DNA of 64,000 nucleotides from Solimonas sp. K1W22B-7 (GTDB lineage: Bacteria > Pseudomonadota > Gammaproteobacteria > Nevskiales > Nevskiaceae): contig NZ_CP031704.1 of assembly GCF_003428335.1 (NCBI RefSeq), positions 4,402,001 through 4,466,000 of the forward strand, written 5' to 3'. The translations under genes were made by a program, and so were the position numbers. The notes under the pieces are model-generated. The model was not told the DNA's origin. It did no database searches and saw only the letters and a list, made by a program, of their open reading frames with translations. Of this stretch, positions 50,013 through 58,968 are shown piece after piece (the first letter of the stretch is position 1; each line of letters begins with the position of its first letter).

Positions 50013-50092
50013 TGACGACACTTGGTGAAATGGCCCTTGTTGGCTTAGCCTTGAGGGCTGGAATTTTATCACTCCCCTGGTCTGCCCCCCGC

Positions 50093-50965
50093 ATGAACCG
50101 CATTCTCTCGGACCTGGTCGGCCTGCTCGACCTGGAAACCATCGAACAGAACATCTACCGCGGCCAGTCGCGCGATCTCGGCGGCAAGAGCGTGTTCGGC
50201 GGCCAGGTCATCGGCCAGGCCCTGGTGGCGGCGCGCCGCACGGTGCAGGACCAGGCGCCGCATTCGCTGCACGCCTACTTCCTGCGCCCGGGCGACATGG
50301 CCCTGCCGATCGTCTACGAGGTGGAACGGGTGCGCGACGGCCGCAGCTTCAGCACGCGCCGCGTCCACGCGATCCAGCATGGCCAGCCGATCCTGTCGAT
50401 GATCGCTTCGTTCCAGAAAGCCGAGGGCGGCCTGGACCACCAGGCGCAGATGCCGCAGGTGACGCCGCCCGAGGAACTGCCGACACTGCTGGAAGTGGCG
50501 GAGAAGTGGGTGGCGCAGACACCGGGGGTCAGCGAGCGGGCGCGCAGCACGCTGCTGCGCGAAGTGCCGATCGAGTTCAAGCCGGTGCGGCCCTGGAACC
50601 CGCTGGTGACCGAACAGCGCGAGCCGGCGCAGCACATCTGGTTCCGCGCGGCCGGCCAGCTGCCCGACGACCCGCTGCTGCACCGCTGCGTGCTGGCCTA
50701 TGCCTCGGACTTCAACCTGCTGTCGACCGCATTGCTGCCGCATGGCAAGGGCTGGTTCCGCAGCGACATGGTGGTGGCCAGCATCGACCACGCGCTGTGG
50801 TTCCATCGCGACGCCCGCGTCGACGACTGGCTGCTGTACTCCATGGACTCGCCCTCCGCCCAGTCCGCGCGCGGCTTCTCGCGCGGGCTGATCTTCGACC
50901 GCCAGGGTCGCCTGATCGCCAGCACGACGCAGGAAAGCCTGATGCGTCTGGTCGATACCCCGTAA
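50093..50965 (+). CDS. tesB: Acyl-CoA thioesterase II
   Basis: 290 residues from the ATG at 50093 ([15 protein letters not shown]). It is a double hot-dog protein: the first half has [18 protein letters not shown] and [12 protein letters not shown], the second has [25 protein letters not shown] and TTQESLMR. The Asp, Thr/Ser and Gln residues that form the E. coli TesB active site are in these three segments. It hydrolyses medium- to long-chain acyl-CoA. It is followed after 21 bases by a hydrolase gene with an apparent GGAGAA ribosome-binding site. Confidence 0.94.
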   Translation: MNRILSDLVGLLDLETIEQNIYRGQSRDLGGKSVFGGQVIGQALVAARRTVQDQAPHSLHAYFLRPGDMALPIVYEVERVRDGRSFSTRRVHAIQHGQPILSMIASFQKAEGGLDHQAQMPQVTPPEELPTLLEVAEKWVAQTPGVSERARSTLLREVPIEFKPVRPWNPLVTEQREPAQHIWFRAAGQLPDDPLLHRCVLAYASDFNLLSTALLPHGKGWFRSDMVVASIDHALWFHRDARVDDWLLYSMDSPSAQSARGFSRGLIFDRQGRLIASTTQESLMRLVDTP

Positions 50966-50986
50966 CAACACACGGAGAAGAACTGC

Positions 50987-51925
50987 ATGCGTTTCCTGAT
51001 CGCCCTCGTCGTGATCCTGGCCCTGGCTGTCGGTAGCCTGTTCGCGCTGGATCGCTACTACCCCGAGCAGGCCACCCGCTGGGGCCTGGCGCTGGAGCGC
51101 AAGCAGTCCGGCCTGGAGCCGAAGACGCTGAAGATCCCGGGCTTCGAGATTGCCTATCTCGAGGGCGGCAGCGGCGAGCCGCTGGTACTGGTGCACGGCA
51201 TCGGCGCCGACAAGGACAACTTCACCCGCGCCGCGCGCTGGCTGACGCCGCACTACCGCGTGATCGCGATCGACCTGCCCGGCTTCGGCGAAAGCAGCAA
51301 GCCCGAGCAGGCCGACTACGGCATCCCGGCCCAGGTGGAGCGCCTGGACGAGATCATGACGGCACTGCAGCTGGGCCGCGCGCATTTCGGCGGCAGCTCG
51401 ATGGGCGGCTGGATCGTCGCCAGCTACGCCGCGAAGTTCCCCAACAAGGCCGCCAGCCTGTGGCTGCTCGGCGCGGCCGGCATCGACGGCGGCAAGCGCA
51501 CCGAGGTGCGCGCCGCCTACGATCGCGGCGAGTACCTGCTGTTCTCGCAGAAGCCCGAGGACTTCGAGCGCACGATGGACTTCGTCTTCGTCAAGCGGCC
51601 CTTCGTGCCGGGCAGCGTGCGCCACGTGCTGGCGGAACAGGCGGTGGCCAACTACACGCTGCACACGCGCATCTTCCGTAACCTGATCGAGCACTGGAGC
51701 GAGTACAGCGTCAACAACAGGATCCGCGGCCTGCCGGTGCCGGCGCTGGTCGTGTTCGGCGACCACGATCGCGCGGTGGACCCGGGCGACGGCCTGATCT
51801 GGAAACAGCTGCTGCCCAACTCGCAGCTGGAGATGATGCAGGACATCGGCCACCTGCCGATGATGGAAGCGCCGCAGGTGTCGGCGATGCGGTACGTGCA
51901 GTTCAGGCAGGGGTTGCAGCGGTAG
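50987..51925 (+). CDS. Alpha/beta-hydrolase, lipase/esterase-like, membrane-anchored or secreted
   Basis: 312 residues. A hydrophobic N-terminus (RFLIALVVILALAVGSLFAL) can be a signal anchor. Catalytic features: oxyanion region LVLVHGIGADKDNF, nucleophile elbow GGSSMGGW, acid VFGDHDRAVDP and histidine DIGHLPMMEAP. This resembles the LIP3-type lipases of psychrotrophic gammaproteobacteria. It is encoded right after tesB on the same strand, so a shared role in fatty-acid or lipid turnover is plausible. Confidence 0.85.
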   Translation: MRFLIALVVILALAVGSLFALDRYYPEQATRWGLALERKQSGLEPKTLKIPGFEIAYLEGGSGEPLVLVHGIGADKDNFTRAARWLTPHYRVIAIDLPGFGESSKPEQADYGIPAQVERLDEIMTALQLGRAHFGGSSMGGWIVASYAAKFPNKAASLWLLGAAGIDGGKRTEVRAAYDRGEYLLFSQKPEDFERTMDFVFVKRPFVPGSVRHVLAEQAVANYTLHTRIFRNLIEHWSEYSVNNRIRGLPVPALVVFGDHDRAVDPGDGLIWKQLLPNSQLEMMQDIGHLPMMEAPQVSAMRYVQFRQGLQR

Positions 51926-51949
51926 CTACAGCCCCGACCAAGACCGGCA

Positions 51950-52023
51950 GTCCGCAAATGGACGCAAATTAACGCCAATACAGCAATTCAATCATTTGCG
52001 TTGATTTGCGTTCATTCGCGGAC
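51950..52023. repeat. Inverted repeat built from 10-base units (second copy)
   Basis: Arms 51950-51979 and 51994-52023, each three decamers related to ATTTGCGTTC, with a 14-base loop; same family as 5474-5588. It lies between convergent gene ends. Confidence 0.8.
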
Positions 52024-52059
52024 AGAATACCGTTGCGGACTCACCAACCACACGGCACT

Positions 52060-52749
52060 TCACTGCCAACCCGCCGCCATGTTCTCCAATCCCCCCCGGT
52101 AGTAGTCGAACCGCTGCGCCAGGTCCTGGAACACCGGCCGCAATCCCAGCTGCTCGGCCATGCGATGGCGCGAGGCGGTGGCGTAGTAGCTGCGGCCCAT
52201 CTTGCAGTAGTAGTTCATGTCCACCGGGCGGCGCTTGTAGCGAAAGCGATGATCGACCCAGGGGCGGCAGATGCCGGCCAGCCACAGTGCGTAGTTGCCG
52301 ATGTGCGACTGCACGTAGAAACCGCGCTCCGGTCCCGCCTGCGCCGCTTCCTGCACCAGGTCGACGAGGTAGTGGTAGCTCTGCTCCTCGCCGTCCTGCA
52401 CGCGGTAGAGTCGCTCGGTGCGGACGAACAGGCCCAGCAGGTTGGCCAGGTAGTGCACCGTGCGTCGCGTGGTGCCGTTGCGCGCGCCGGCCAGGGCGCG
52501 CCGCAGGGTGACGTTGAAGTACAGCTTCGGCGAGACCTCCAGCCATTGCAGCTGGCGGTCGCGGATCGCGGCATTGACGTAGTCGCTCTCCAGCAGCGAC
52601 TCCAGCGTCGTCGGGCGCTCCAGCGCCAGGCGCACCGCCTCGTCCAGGTCCACGCCCGGCACCGGAAAATGCTCGAACAGGAACCGCAGGTCCTTTTCAT
52701 CGAAAGCCGGCGGACCCAGCCGGGCGAAATCGGGCATCTGCATCGTCAT
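52060..52749 (-). CDS. Uncharacterised protein
   Basis: 229 residues from the ATG at 52749, with GGAGG 5 bases upstream; an open reading to 52806 has no such site. I do not recognise the family. It is rich in aromatic and charged residues (DMNYYCKMGRSYYA, FDYYRGGLENMAAGW), with one weakly hydrophobic stretch (NYALWLAGICRPW) and no signal peptide. It looks like a soluble cytoplasmic alpha-helical protein. It is divergent from the M14-type peptidase gene with a 143-base gap, and convergent with the lipase gene. Confidence 0.7.
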   Translation of the reverse strand: MTMQMPDFARLGPPAFDEKDLRFLFEHFPVPGVDLDEAVRLALERPTTLESLLESDYVNAAIRDRQLQWLEVSPKLYFNVTLRRALAGARNGTTRRTVHYLANLLGLFVRTERLYRVQDGEEQSYHYLVDLVQEAAQAGPERGFYVQSHIGNYALWLAGICRPWVDHRFRYKRRPVDMNYYCKMGRSYYATASRHRMAEQLGLRPVFQDLAQRFDYYRGGLENMAAGWQ

Positions 52750-52892
52750 ATCGACCTCCCTGACGCTTACCAAGCCTTGTCTTCGCTGGTGCAAGTAGCG
52801 GGCCATCGCTGCCCCCCGGAACGCCCGCGGTAGCGTTCGTCCCGACCGGCGGTGTCACGCCAGCTTCACCAATCTGTCGCAATCTGCGCGGC

Positions 52893-53945
52893 ATGAGCAA
52901 GTCCAAGCCCCTGTCCACCCATGCCCTGCGCGAGCTCGAGGAGCTGGAAGCCCTGATCGGCCGCGCCAACGGCGCATTGCGCAGCGAGGTGGTCTGCCGG
53001 GTCGATTACCGCGGCCGTCAGTGGCCGGTGCACTGCCTGGAACTGGGTTCGCGCGACCCGCTGGCGCCGGTGGTGGGCTTCTTCGGCGGCATCCACGGCG
53101 TGGAGCGCATCGGCACCCAGGTGCTGCTGGCCTTCCTGCACACCCTGGTGGAACGCCTGCGCTGGGACGAGGAACTGGAGCGCAGTCTCCAGCACGTGCG
53201 CCTGGTGTTCATGCCCCTGATCAACCCGGGCGGCATGCTGGCCGAGACCCGTGCCAACCCCGCGGGGGTGGACCTGATGCGCAATGCCCCGATGGACGCC
53301 GAGGACGCGGTGCCCCTGCTGGGCGGCCACCGCCTGACGCCGATGCTGCCCTGGTTCCGCGGCCGCGCCGGCGAGGCGATGCAGCCGGAGGCGGCGGCAA
53401 TGTGCCGCGTGGTGGAGGAGCGCCTGCTGACCCAGCCCTTCAGCCTGGCGCTGGACTGCCATTCCGGCTTCGGCGTGCGCGACCAGATCTGGTTTCCCTA
53501 CGCACGCACGACGCGGCCGATCGACTGCCTGGGGGACCTGTACGCGCTGCGCAGCCTGTTCCGCGCCACCCATCCGCACCACAACATCTATGTGATCGAG
53601 CCGCAGGCACGCCACTACACCACCCACGGCGACCTCTGGGACTATCTCTACGACCGCCCGCGCGCACAGCCCGGGCAGGTGTTCCTGCCGCTGACGCTGG
53701 AAATGGGCTCCTGGATGTGGCTGAAGAAGAACCCGCGGCAGATGTTCCGCCTGCTCGGCATCTTCAACCCGGTGCTGCCGCATCGCCTGCAGCGCACCCT
53801 GCGCCGCCACATGACGCTGTTCGAGTTCCTGCTGCGGGCGGCGGTGTCGCACCAGCGCTGGTTGCCGCAGGGCGAGCAGCGCCAGCTGCTGAACCAGGCG
53901 GCGATCGACTACTGGCCCTCGATCCTGCGCTACGAGGACCAGTAA
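52893..53945 (+). CDS. M14-family zinc peptidase/amidohydrolase-like protein
   Basis: 350 residues, no signal peptide. The zinc ligands of the M14/succinylglutamate-desuccinylase fold are visible: His68 and Glu71 in GGIHGVER, and His190 in LDCHSGFG. The substrate-carboxylate motif appears as NPAGVDLMRN (122-131), close to the GVDLNRN of the family. A catalytic glutamate candidate lies in LTLEMGSWMW. It may cleave peptides or N-acyl amino acids in the cytoplasm. The substrate is unknown. Confidence 0.82.
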   Translation: MSKSKPLSTHALRELEELEALIGRANGALRSEVVCRVDYRGRQWPVHCLELGSRDPLAPVVGFFGGIHGVERIGTQVLLAFLHTLVERLRWDEELERSLQHVRLVFMPLINPGGMLAETRANPAGVDLMRNAPMDAEDAVPLLGGHRLTPMLPWFRGRAGEAMQPEAAAMCRVVEERLLTQPFSLALDCHSGFGVRDQIWFPYARTTRPIDCLGDLYALRSLFRATHPHHNIYVIEPQARHYTTHGDLWDYLYDRPRAQPGQVFLPLTLEMGSWMWLKKNPRQMFRLLGIFNPVLPHRLQRTLRRHMTLFEFLLRAAVSHQRWLPQGEQRQLLNQAAIDYWPSILRYEDQ

Positions 53946-54059
53946 GGTCCCATCCGCCTCCGGGGCGAACTGCGCTGCGGATCACAGGACACTACATCTG
54001 GGGCGCTGCCGTTTCCCCTGGTATGGGCTAAGCTCGGGGAAAAGCAGGAGAAAACGCGT

Positions 54060-55505
54060 ATGCCCCACCGCTACGGACTGCTCGTCCCCGGCATTTCTAC
54101 CAAGTCCGAGCCCTTGCTCGTGCGCGCGCCCTTCGATCGCACCGCGATCGGCGAGGTCGCCACCGCCGACGCCAAGGTGGTGGAACACGCGCTCAAGACC
54201 GCTTACGGGCTCTACCGCAACCGCGACGGCTGGCTGCCGCTGGCCAAGCGCATCGCCATCCTCGAGGAAGCCGCTTCGATCCTGCTGTCGCGCGGCGAGA
54301 AGCTGGCGGTGGAATCGGCCCGCGAGGGCGGCAAGCCGCTGGTGGATTCGCGCGTGGAAGTGGCGCGCGCCGCCGACTCGCTGAAGATCTGCGTGGAGAC
54401 GCTGCGCACCCAGGCCGGCGAGGTGATCCCGATGGGGACCACCGCCTCCAGCACCAACCGCATGGCCTTCACCCAGACCGAGCCGATCGGCGTGGTGGTG
54501 GCGGTGTCGGCCTTCAATCACCCGCTGAACCTGATCGCCCACCAGGTGGGCCCGGCGATCGCCGCCGGCTGCCCGGTGATCATCAAGCCGGCCAAGGCCA
54601 CGCCGCTGACCTGCCTGCGCTTCATCGAGATCCTGCGCGAGGCCGGCCTGCCGGACGAGTGGTGCCTGCCGGTGATCCCGGAGAACAACGAGCTTTCTAC
54701 CAAGATGGTCACCGATCCGCGCGTGGCCTTCTTCAGCTTCATCGGCAGCGCCAGGGTCGGCTGGGACCTGCGCAGCAAGCTGGCGCCCGGCACGCGCTGC
54801 GCGCTGGAGCACGGCGGCGTGGCACCGGTGGTGCTGGCCGGCGATGCCGACGTCGCCTATGCCCTGCCGCTGATCGCCAAGGGCGGCTTCTACCATGCCG
54901 GCCAGGTCTGCGTGTCGGTGCAGCGCGTCTATGTCGACCGCGGCATCGCCGGCCACTTCGCCGAGGAACTGGCCAAGCTGGCGCAGAAGATGATCGTCGG
55001 CGACCCGACCATGCCGGAAACCGAGATCGGTCCGCTGATCGACCCGGCCGAGACGCGCCGCATCCACGACTGGGTGGAAGAGGCCGTGGCCGGCGGCGCG
55101 CAGCTGCTCTGCGGCGGCCAGCCGATGTCCGAGACCATGTACGCGCCGACCGTGCTGCTCGATCCGCCCGGCACCGCGCGGGTCTCGACGCAGGAAGTGT
55201 TCGGCCCGGTGGTCTGCGTCTACAGCGTGGATTCCATCGACCAGGCCATCGAGCGCGCCAACAGCCTGCCGGTGGCGTTCCAGGCGGCGGTGTTCACGCG
55301 CTCGCTGGAAACCGCGCTGCGCTGCTACCACCGGCTGGAGGCCTCGGCCGTGATGGTCAACGACCACACCGCCTTCCGCGTCGACTGGATGCCCTTTGCC
55401 GGCCTGCGCGCGTCCGGCCACGGCGTGGGCGGCATTCCGCACACGATCCACGACATGCAGGTGCGCAAGATGATGGTGCTGCGGTCCAAGGAGATCGCGC
55501 GCTGA
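54060..55505 (+). CDS. NAD(P)-dependent aldehyde dehydrogenase
   Basis: 481 residues. Catalytic Cys284 (HAGQVCVSVQR), general base Glu250 (ALEHGG), oxyanion Asn153 (SAFNHPLN) and the nucleotide-binding FIGSARVG segment are all present. EHGG replaces the usual ELGG. It oxidises an aldehyde to a carboxylate or, with a reduced base, to an acyl-CoA; the substrate is not evident. It starts a three-gene plus-strand group with an acetolactate-synthase-like enzyme and an iron alcohol dehydrogenase, which suggests joint aldehyde/alcohol metabolism. Confidence 0.92.
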   Translation: MPHRYGLLVPGISTKSEPLLVRAPFDRTAIGEVATADAKVVEHALKTAYGLYRNRDGWLPLAKRIAILEEAASILLSRGEKLAVESAREGGKPLVDSRVEVARAADSLKICVETLRTQAGEVIPMGTTASSTNRMAFTQTEPIGVVVAVSAFNHPLNLIAHQVGPAIAAGCPVIIKPAKATPLTCLRFIEILREAGLPDEWCLPVIPENNELSTKMVTDPRVAFFSFIGSARVGWDLRSKLAPGTRCALEHGGVAPVVLAGDADVAYALPLIAKGGFYHAGQVCVSVQRVYVDRGIAGHFAEELAKLAQKMIVGDPTMPETEIGPLIDPAETRRIHDWVEEAVAGGAQLLCGGQPMSETMYAPTVLLDPPGTARVSTQEVFGPVVCVYSVDSIDQAIERANSLPVAFQAAVFTRSLETALRCYHRLEASAVMVNDHTAFRVDWMPFAGLRASGHGVGGIPHTIHDMQVRKMMVLRSKEIAR

Positions 55506-55578
55506 GCTGAACGTCAGGATTGCTTTTCCCTTCTCCCTGGAGGAGAGGGTTCATGGTCCGGTTTCGGGAGAAAGCGTC

Positions 55579-57264
55579 ATGAGCGAAGGCAGTTCCGGCA
55601 GCGGCAACATCAAGGCATCCGACCTCTTCGTCAAATGCCTGGAGGCGGAGGGGGTGGAGTACATCTTCGGCGTGCCCGGCGAGGAGAACGCCGACGTCAT
55701 GATGTCCCTGATGGATTCCCCGATACAGTTCGTGCTGACGCGCCATGAACAGGGCGCAGCCTTCATGGCCGACGTCTACGGCCGCCTCACCGGCAAGGCC
55801 GGCGTGTGCCTGGCCACGCTCGGCCCCGGCGCCACCAACCTGGTCACCGGCCTGGCCGACGCCAACATGGACCGCGCGCCGACGGTGGCGATCATCGGCC
55901 AGGCCTCGACCAAGCGACTGCACAAGGAGTCGCACCAGAACATGGATGCGATCGCGATGATGCGGCCGATCTCCAAGTGGGCCACGTCCATCGTCGAGCC
56001 CAGCATCATCCCCGAAGTGGTGCGCAAGGCCTTCAAGGTGGCCGAGGCGGAAAAGCCGGGCGTGACCGTGATCGAGTTGCCGGAGGACGTGGCCGAGCGC
56101 AAGACCCATGGCCACCCGATGAAGGTGTTCAAGACCCGGCGCCCGGCCGCCGACCACAAGGCGGTGCAGCAGGCGGTGGACCTGCTGCTGTCTGCCAAGT
56201 GCCCGATGGTGCTGGCCGGCAACGGTGCCTTGCGCAAGCGCGCCGCCGCGCAGTTGCGGCGGCTGGCGCTGAAGGCCGGCATGCCGGTGTTCAACACCTT
56301 CATGGGCAAGGGCGCACTGAAGCGCGAGGACCCGCACAACCTGTTCACCATCGGCCTGCAGGCCAAGGACTACGGCAACCTGGCGATGGACAAGGCCGAC
56401 GTCGTGCTGGTGGTGGGCTACGACCCGGTGGAGTACAGCCCGGACAAGTGGAACGCCAAGCAGGACAAGAAGATCATCCACATCGACTTCCAGCCGGCCG
56501 AGGTGGACCAGCACTACACGGTGGAAGTGGACGTGGTGGGCGACATCGCCGACGCGCTGTGGCAGATCAACATCGCGCTGGAGCGCGACCACGACGACCG
56601 CCTGCCGCTCAACGACATCGGCAAGTGGCAGAAGGTGCGCCAGCAGATCCAGGACGATCACGCCTGCGAGAAGGACGACTTCGCCTTCCCGGTGAAGCCG
56701 CAGAAGATCCTGTGGGACGTGCGCCAGTACATGGGCCCGCGCGACATCATCCTGTCCGATGTCGGTGCCCACAAGATGTGGATCTCGCGCTACTACCCCT
56801 GCGACGAACCCAACACCTGCCTGATCTCCAACGGCTTCTGTTCCATGGGCTTCGCCCTGCCCGGCGCCATCGGCGCCAAGATCGCCTGCCCCGACCGCAA
56901 GGTCATGGCGATCTGCGGCGACGCGGGCTTCCTGATGAACGTGCAGGACCTGGAAACCGCGGTGCGCCTGAAGCTCAACGTGGTGATCATGGTCTGGGCC
57001 GACGGCGAGTACGGCCTGATCAAGTGGAAGCAGCAGAACGAATTCGGCAAGCACTCCAAGCTGGACTTCGGCAACCCCGACTGGGAACTGCTGGCGCAGG
57101 CCTTCGGCATGTGGGGCCGCACGGTGCGCACCGCCGAGGAACTGCCGGCGGTGCTGGCCGAGGCGCACAGCCAGCCCGGGCCGGCGCTGATCGGCATCCC
57201 GGTGGACTACGCCGAGAACCTCAAGCTGACCAAGAAGCTGGGCAGCCTGGTGATGAGTTCCTGA
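55579..57264 (+). CDS. Acetolactate synthase-like thiamine diphosphate enzyme
   Basis: 561 residues with the three domains of the family. The catalytic Glu57 (LTRHEQGAAFMADVYGR) activates the cofactor. The ThDP/magnesium motif is GDA at 447-449 with NVVIMVWADGEYG completing it, where classical enzymes have GDG and NN. SNGFCSMGFALPGAIGAK precedes it. The gene is alone, with no ilvN/ilvH regulatory-subunit gene nearby, pointing to a catabolic (AlsS-like) or other carboligase rather than the biosynthetic enzyme. It begins 73 bases after the aldehyde dehydrogenase gene. Confidence 0.88.
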   Translation: MSEGSSGSGNIKASDLFVKCLEAEGVEYIFGVPGEENADVMMSLMDSPIQFVLTRHEQGAAFMADVYGRLTGKAGVCLATLGPGATNLVTGLADANMDRAPTVAIIGQASTKRLHKESHQNMDAIAMMRPISKWATSIVEPSIIPEVVRKAFKVAEAEKPGVTVIELPEDVAERKTHGHPMKVFKTRRPAADHKAVQQAVDLLLSAKCPMVLAGNGALRKRAAAQLRRLALKAGMPVFNTFMGKGALKREDPHNLFTIGLQAKDYGNLAMDKADVVLVVGYDPVEYSPDKWNAKQDKKIIHIDFQPAEVDQHYTVEVDVVGDIADALWQINIALERDHDDRLPLNDIGKWQKVRQQIQDDHACEKDDFAFPVKPQKILWDVRQYMGPRDIILSDVGAHKMWISRYYPCDEPNTCLISNGFCSMGFALPGAIGAKIACPDRKVMAICGDAGFLMNVQDLETAVRLKLNVVIMVWADGEYGLIKWKQQNEFGKHSKLDFGNPDWELLAQAFGMWGRTVRTAEELPAVLAEAHSQPGPALIGIPVDYAENLKLTKKLGSLVMSS

Positions 57265-57480
57265 GGGCCCGGAAACACAGCGGGCCGCCGCGTGCGACGA
57301 CCCGCTGCCTTTGGTCCTGTGAAATTCCTTCAAAAACCTGACGATAGCCTCAGGTGACGATGCCAGCGGGCGATGACACGCCCGAGATGCGTCATAGTTC
57401 GCTCCCAAGGCCTGCCTGAAGGCCGCCAGAGGCCGGTCCACGGCCCGCAAACCATTCCTAGAACCCAGACGAGAGCGAAC
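57265..57480. other. 216-base gap between the ALS-like and ADH genes
   Basis: It holds a possible 7-bp hairpin (CAGCGGG 57278-57284 with CCCGCTG 57301-57307) followed by CCTTTGG, perhaps a weak terminator. No gene is seen. Confidence 0.5.
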
Positions 57481-58692
57481 ATGCTTTTCAAACTCCAGGT
57501 CCTGTTTTTCAAGTTCATCATGGTGTTCCTGCTGATCGGCACCAAGATCCTCAATTTCCGCAAGCCGGAACTGTTCAGCGGCTCGGGTTCCTCCCTGCAG
57601 CTTTGCGATCACATCGCCAAGACCGGAGTGAAGAAGCTGCTGGTGGTGACCGACGCCGTGCTGATGAAGCTCGGGCTGCTCAACCCGATGCTGGCGCGCC
57701 TCAAGGAACTGGGCGTGACCACCGTGATCTTCGACGGCGTGGAGCCCAACCCGACGATCGCGCAGATCGAAACCGGCCTGGCGCTGCTCAAGCGCGAAAA
57801 CTGCACGGCGATCCTCGCGGTCGGCGGCGGCTCTTCGATCGACGCCGCCAAGGTGATCGGCGCACGCGCCACCAACCCGCATTCGGTCCGCTGGATGGGC
57901 GGCCTGTTCCGCCTGATCTTCTGGCCGAAGACGCTGTACGCCGTGCCGACCACGGCCGGCACCGGCTCCGAGGTGACGATCGCCGCGGTGGTGTCCGATC
58001 CGGAGAACACGCGCAAGTTCGCGATCATGGACCCGCGCCTCGTGCCGACCGCCGCCGCGCTGGACCCGCAGCTGATGATCGGCCTGCCGCCGCACATCAC
58101 CGCCGCCACCGGCATGGACGCGCTGACGCACGCGGTGGAAGCCTATATCTCGCGCAACAGCTTTGCCGCCACCGACGTCGAGGCGCTGGAAGCCACGCGC
58201 CTGATCATGCAGAACCTGGAAAAGGTGGTGAAGAACGGCGCCGACCTGGAAGGCCGCGCCAACATGGCCCTGGCCTCGTTCAAGGCCGGCGTCGCCTTCA
58301 CCAGCGCCGGCGTCGGCTACGTCCACGCCATCGCCCACAACTTCGGCGCGTACTATCACGTCCCCCATGGCCTGGCGAACGCCATCGTCATGCCCTACGT
58401 GCTCGACTATTCCAAGCCCGAGTGCACCGCGCGCCTGGCCAGGCTGGCGGAAGTCGGCGGGCTGAAGAAGGGCGGCGAGAGCGATGAGCAGTTGGCCGAC
58501 AGCTTCATCGCCAAGATCCGCGCGATGAACGCCGAGTTCGGCATCCCGACCAAGGTCGAAAAGCTCAAGTCCTCCGACATCCCGGCGATCGCCACCGCGG
58601 CGCTGAAGGAAGCGCACTGGACCTACGCCGTGCCGCGCTACATGGACAAGCCGACCTGCGAGAACCTGGTCGGCAAGATGCTGGCCGCCTGA
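57481..58692 (+). CDS. Iron-containing alcohol dehydrogenase with hydrophobic N-terminus
   Basis: 403 residues from the ATG at 57481; an upstream reading to 57373 has no family support. The type III core has the NAD motif GGGSSIDAAKV, then TTAGTGSEVT, and metal ligands in TGMDALTHAVEAY and AHNFGAYYHVPHG. Before the core lies an unusual strongly hydrophobic segment (residues 5-24, LQVLFFKFIMVFLLIGTKIL) that can anchor the protein to the membrane. Such a segment would suit long-chain alcohols or aldehydes, but that is inference. Confidence 0.9.
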   Translation: MLFKLQVLFFKFIMVFLLIGTKILNFRKPELFSGSGSSLQLCDHIAKTGVKKLLVVTDAVLMKLGLLNPMLARLKELGVTTVIFDGVEPNPTIAQIETGLALLKRENCTAILAVGGGSSIDAAKVIGARATNPHSVRWMGGLFRLIFWPKTLYAVPTTAGTGSEVTIAAVVSDPENTRKFAIMDPRLVPTAAALDPQLMIGLPPHITAATGMDALTHAVEAYISRNSFAATDVEALEATRLIMQNLEKVVKNGADLEGRANMALASFKAGVAFTSAGVGYVHAIAHNFGAYYHVPHGLANAIVMPYVLDYSKPECTARLARLAEVGGLKKGGESDEQLADSFIAKIRAMNAEFGIPTKVEKLKSSDIPAIATAALKEAHWTYAVPRYMDKPTCENLVGKMLAA

Positions 58693-58968
58693 TCCGGGCC
58701 GCCGCCGCGGTCGCATGAAGAAGCCGGGACAGGGACGTCCCGGTGCGAAGGCTTCCGTGGCTTCATCACCGGCGCCCGGCATCTCGCCGATGGCGGGATG
58801 ACGCGCAGGATGATCTGCTGCTTATTTCATTGAATATTGTTTTTATATTTATATATAAACTCACATACTTCAGCTGAATCTACCCCTCTCCCTGTCCTCA
58901 ATCGGCCCATCCAGGGTGGCCCGGCCCGGCGTGCGGCCCCGTAGAATGGGGCCGAGGGAGAATTCAGG
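58693..58968. other. 276-base gap before the diguanylate cyclase gene
   Basis: It contains a 7-bp hairpin (58724-58743) just after the ADH gene and a sharply A+T-rich stretch at 58821-58870. No gene is seen. Confidence 0.5.
58830..58859 (+). promoter_or_regulatory. Candidate promoter for the diguanylate cyclase gene
   Basis: TTGAAT (58830-58835) and TATAAA (58854-58859) are 18 bases apart in the A+T-rich stretch, about 110 bases before the ATG. Confidence 0.4.

Noticed and set aside
58724-58743. 7-bp hairpin as a terminator of the ADH gene
   Set aside because: No T-run follows and the stem is short; noted only within the gap entry.
55357-58782. A 1141-codon minus-strand frame opposite the ALS-like and ADH genes
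   Set aside because: Antisense to two clear enzymes and of shadow composition.
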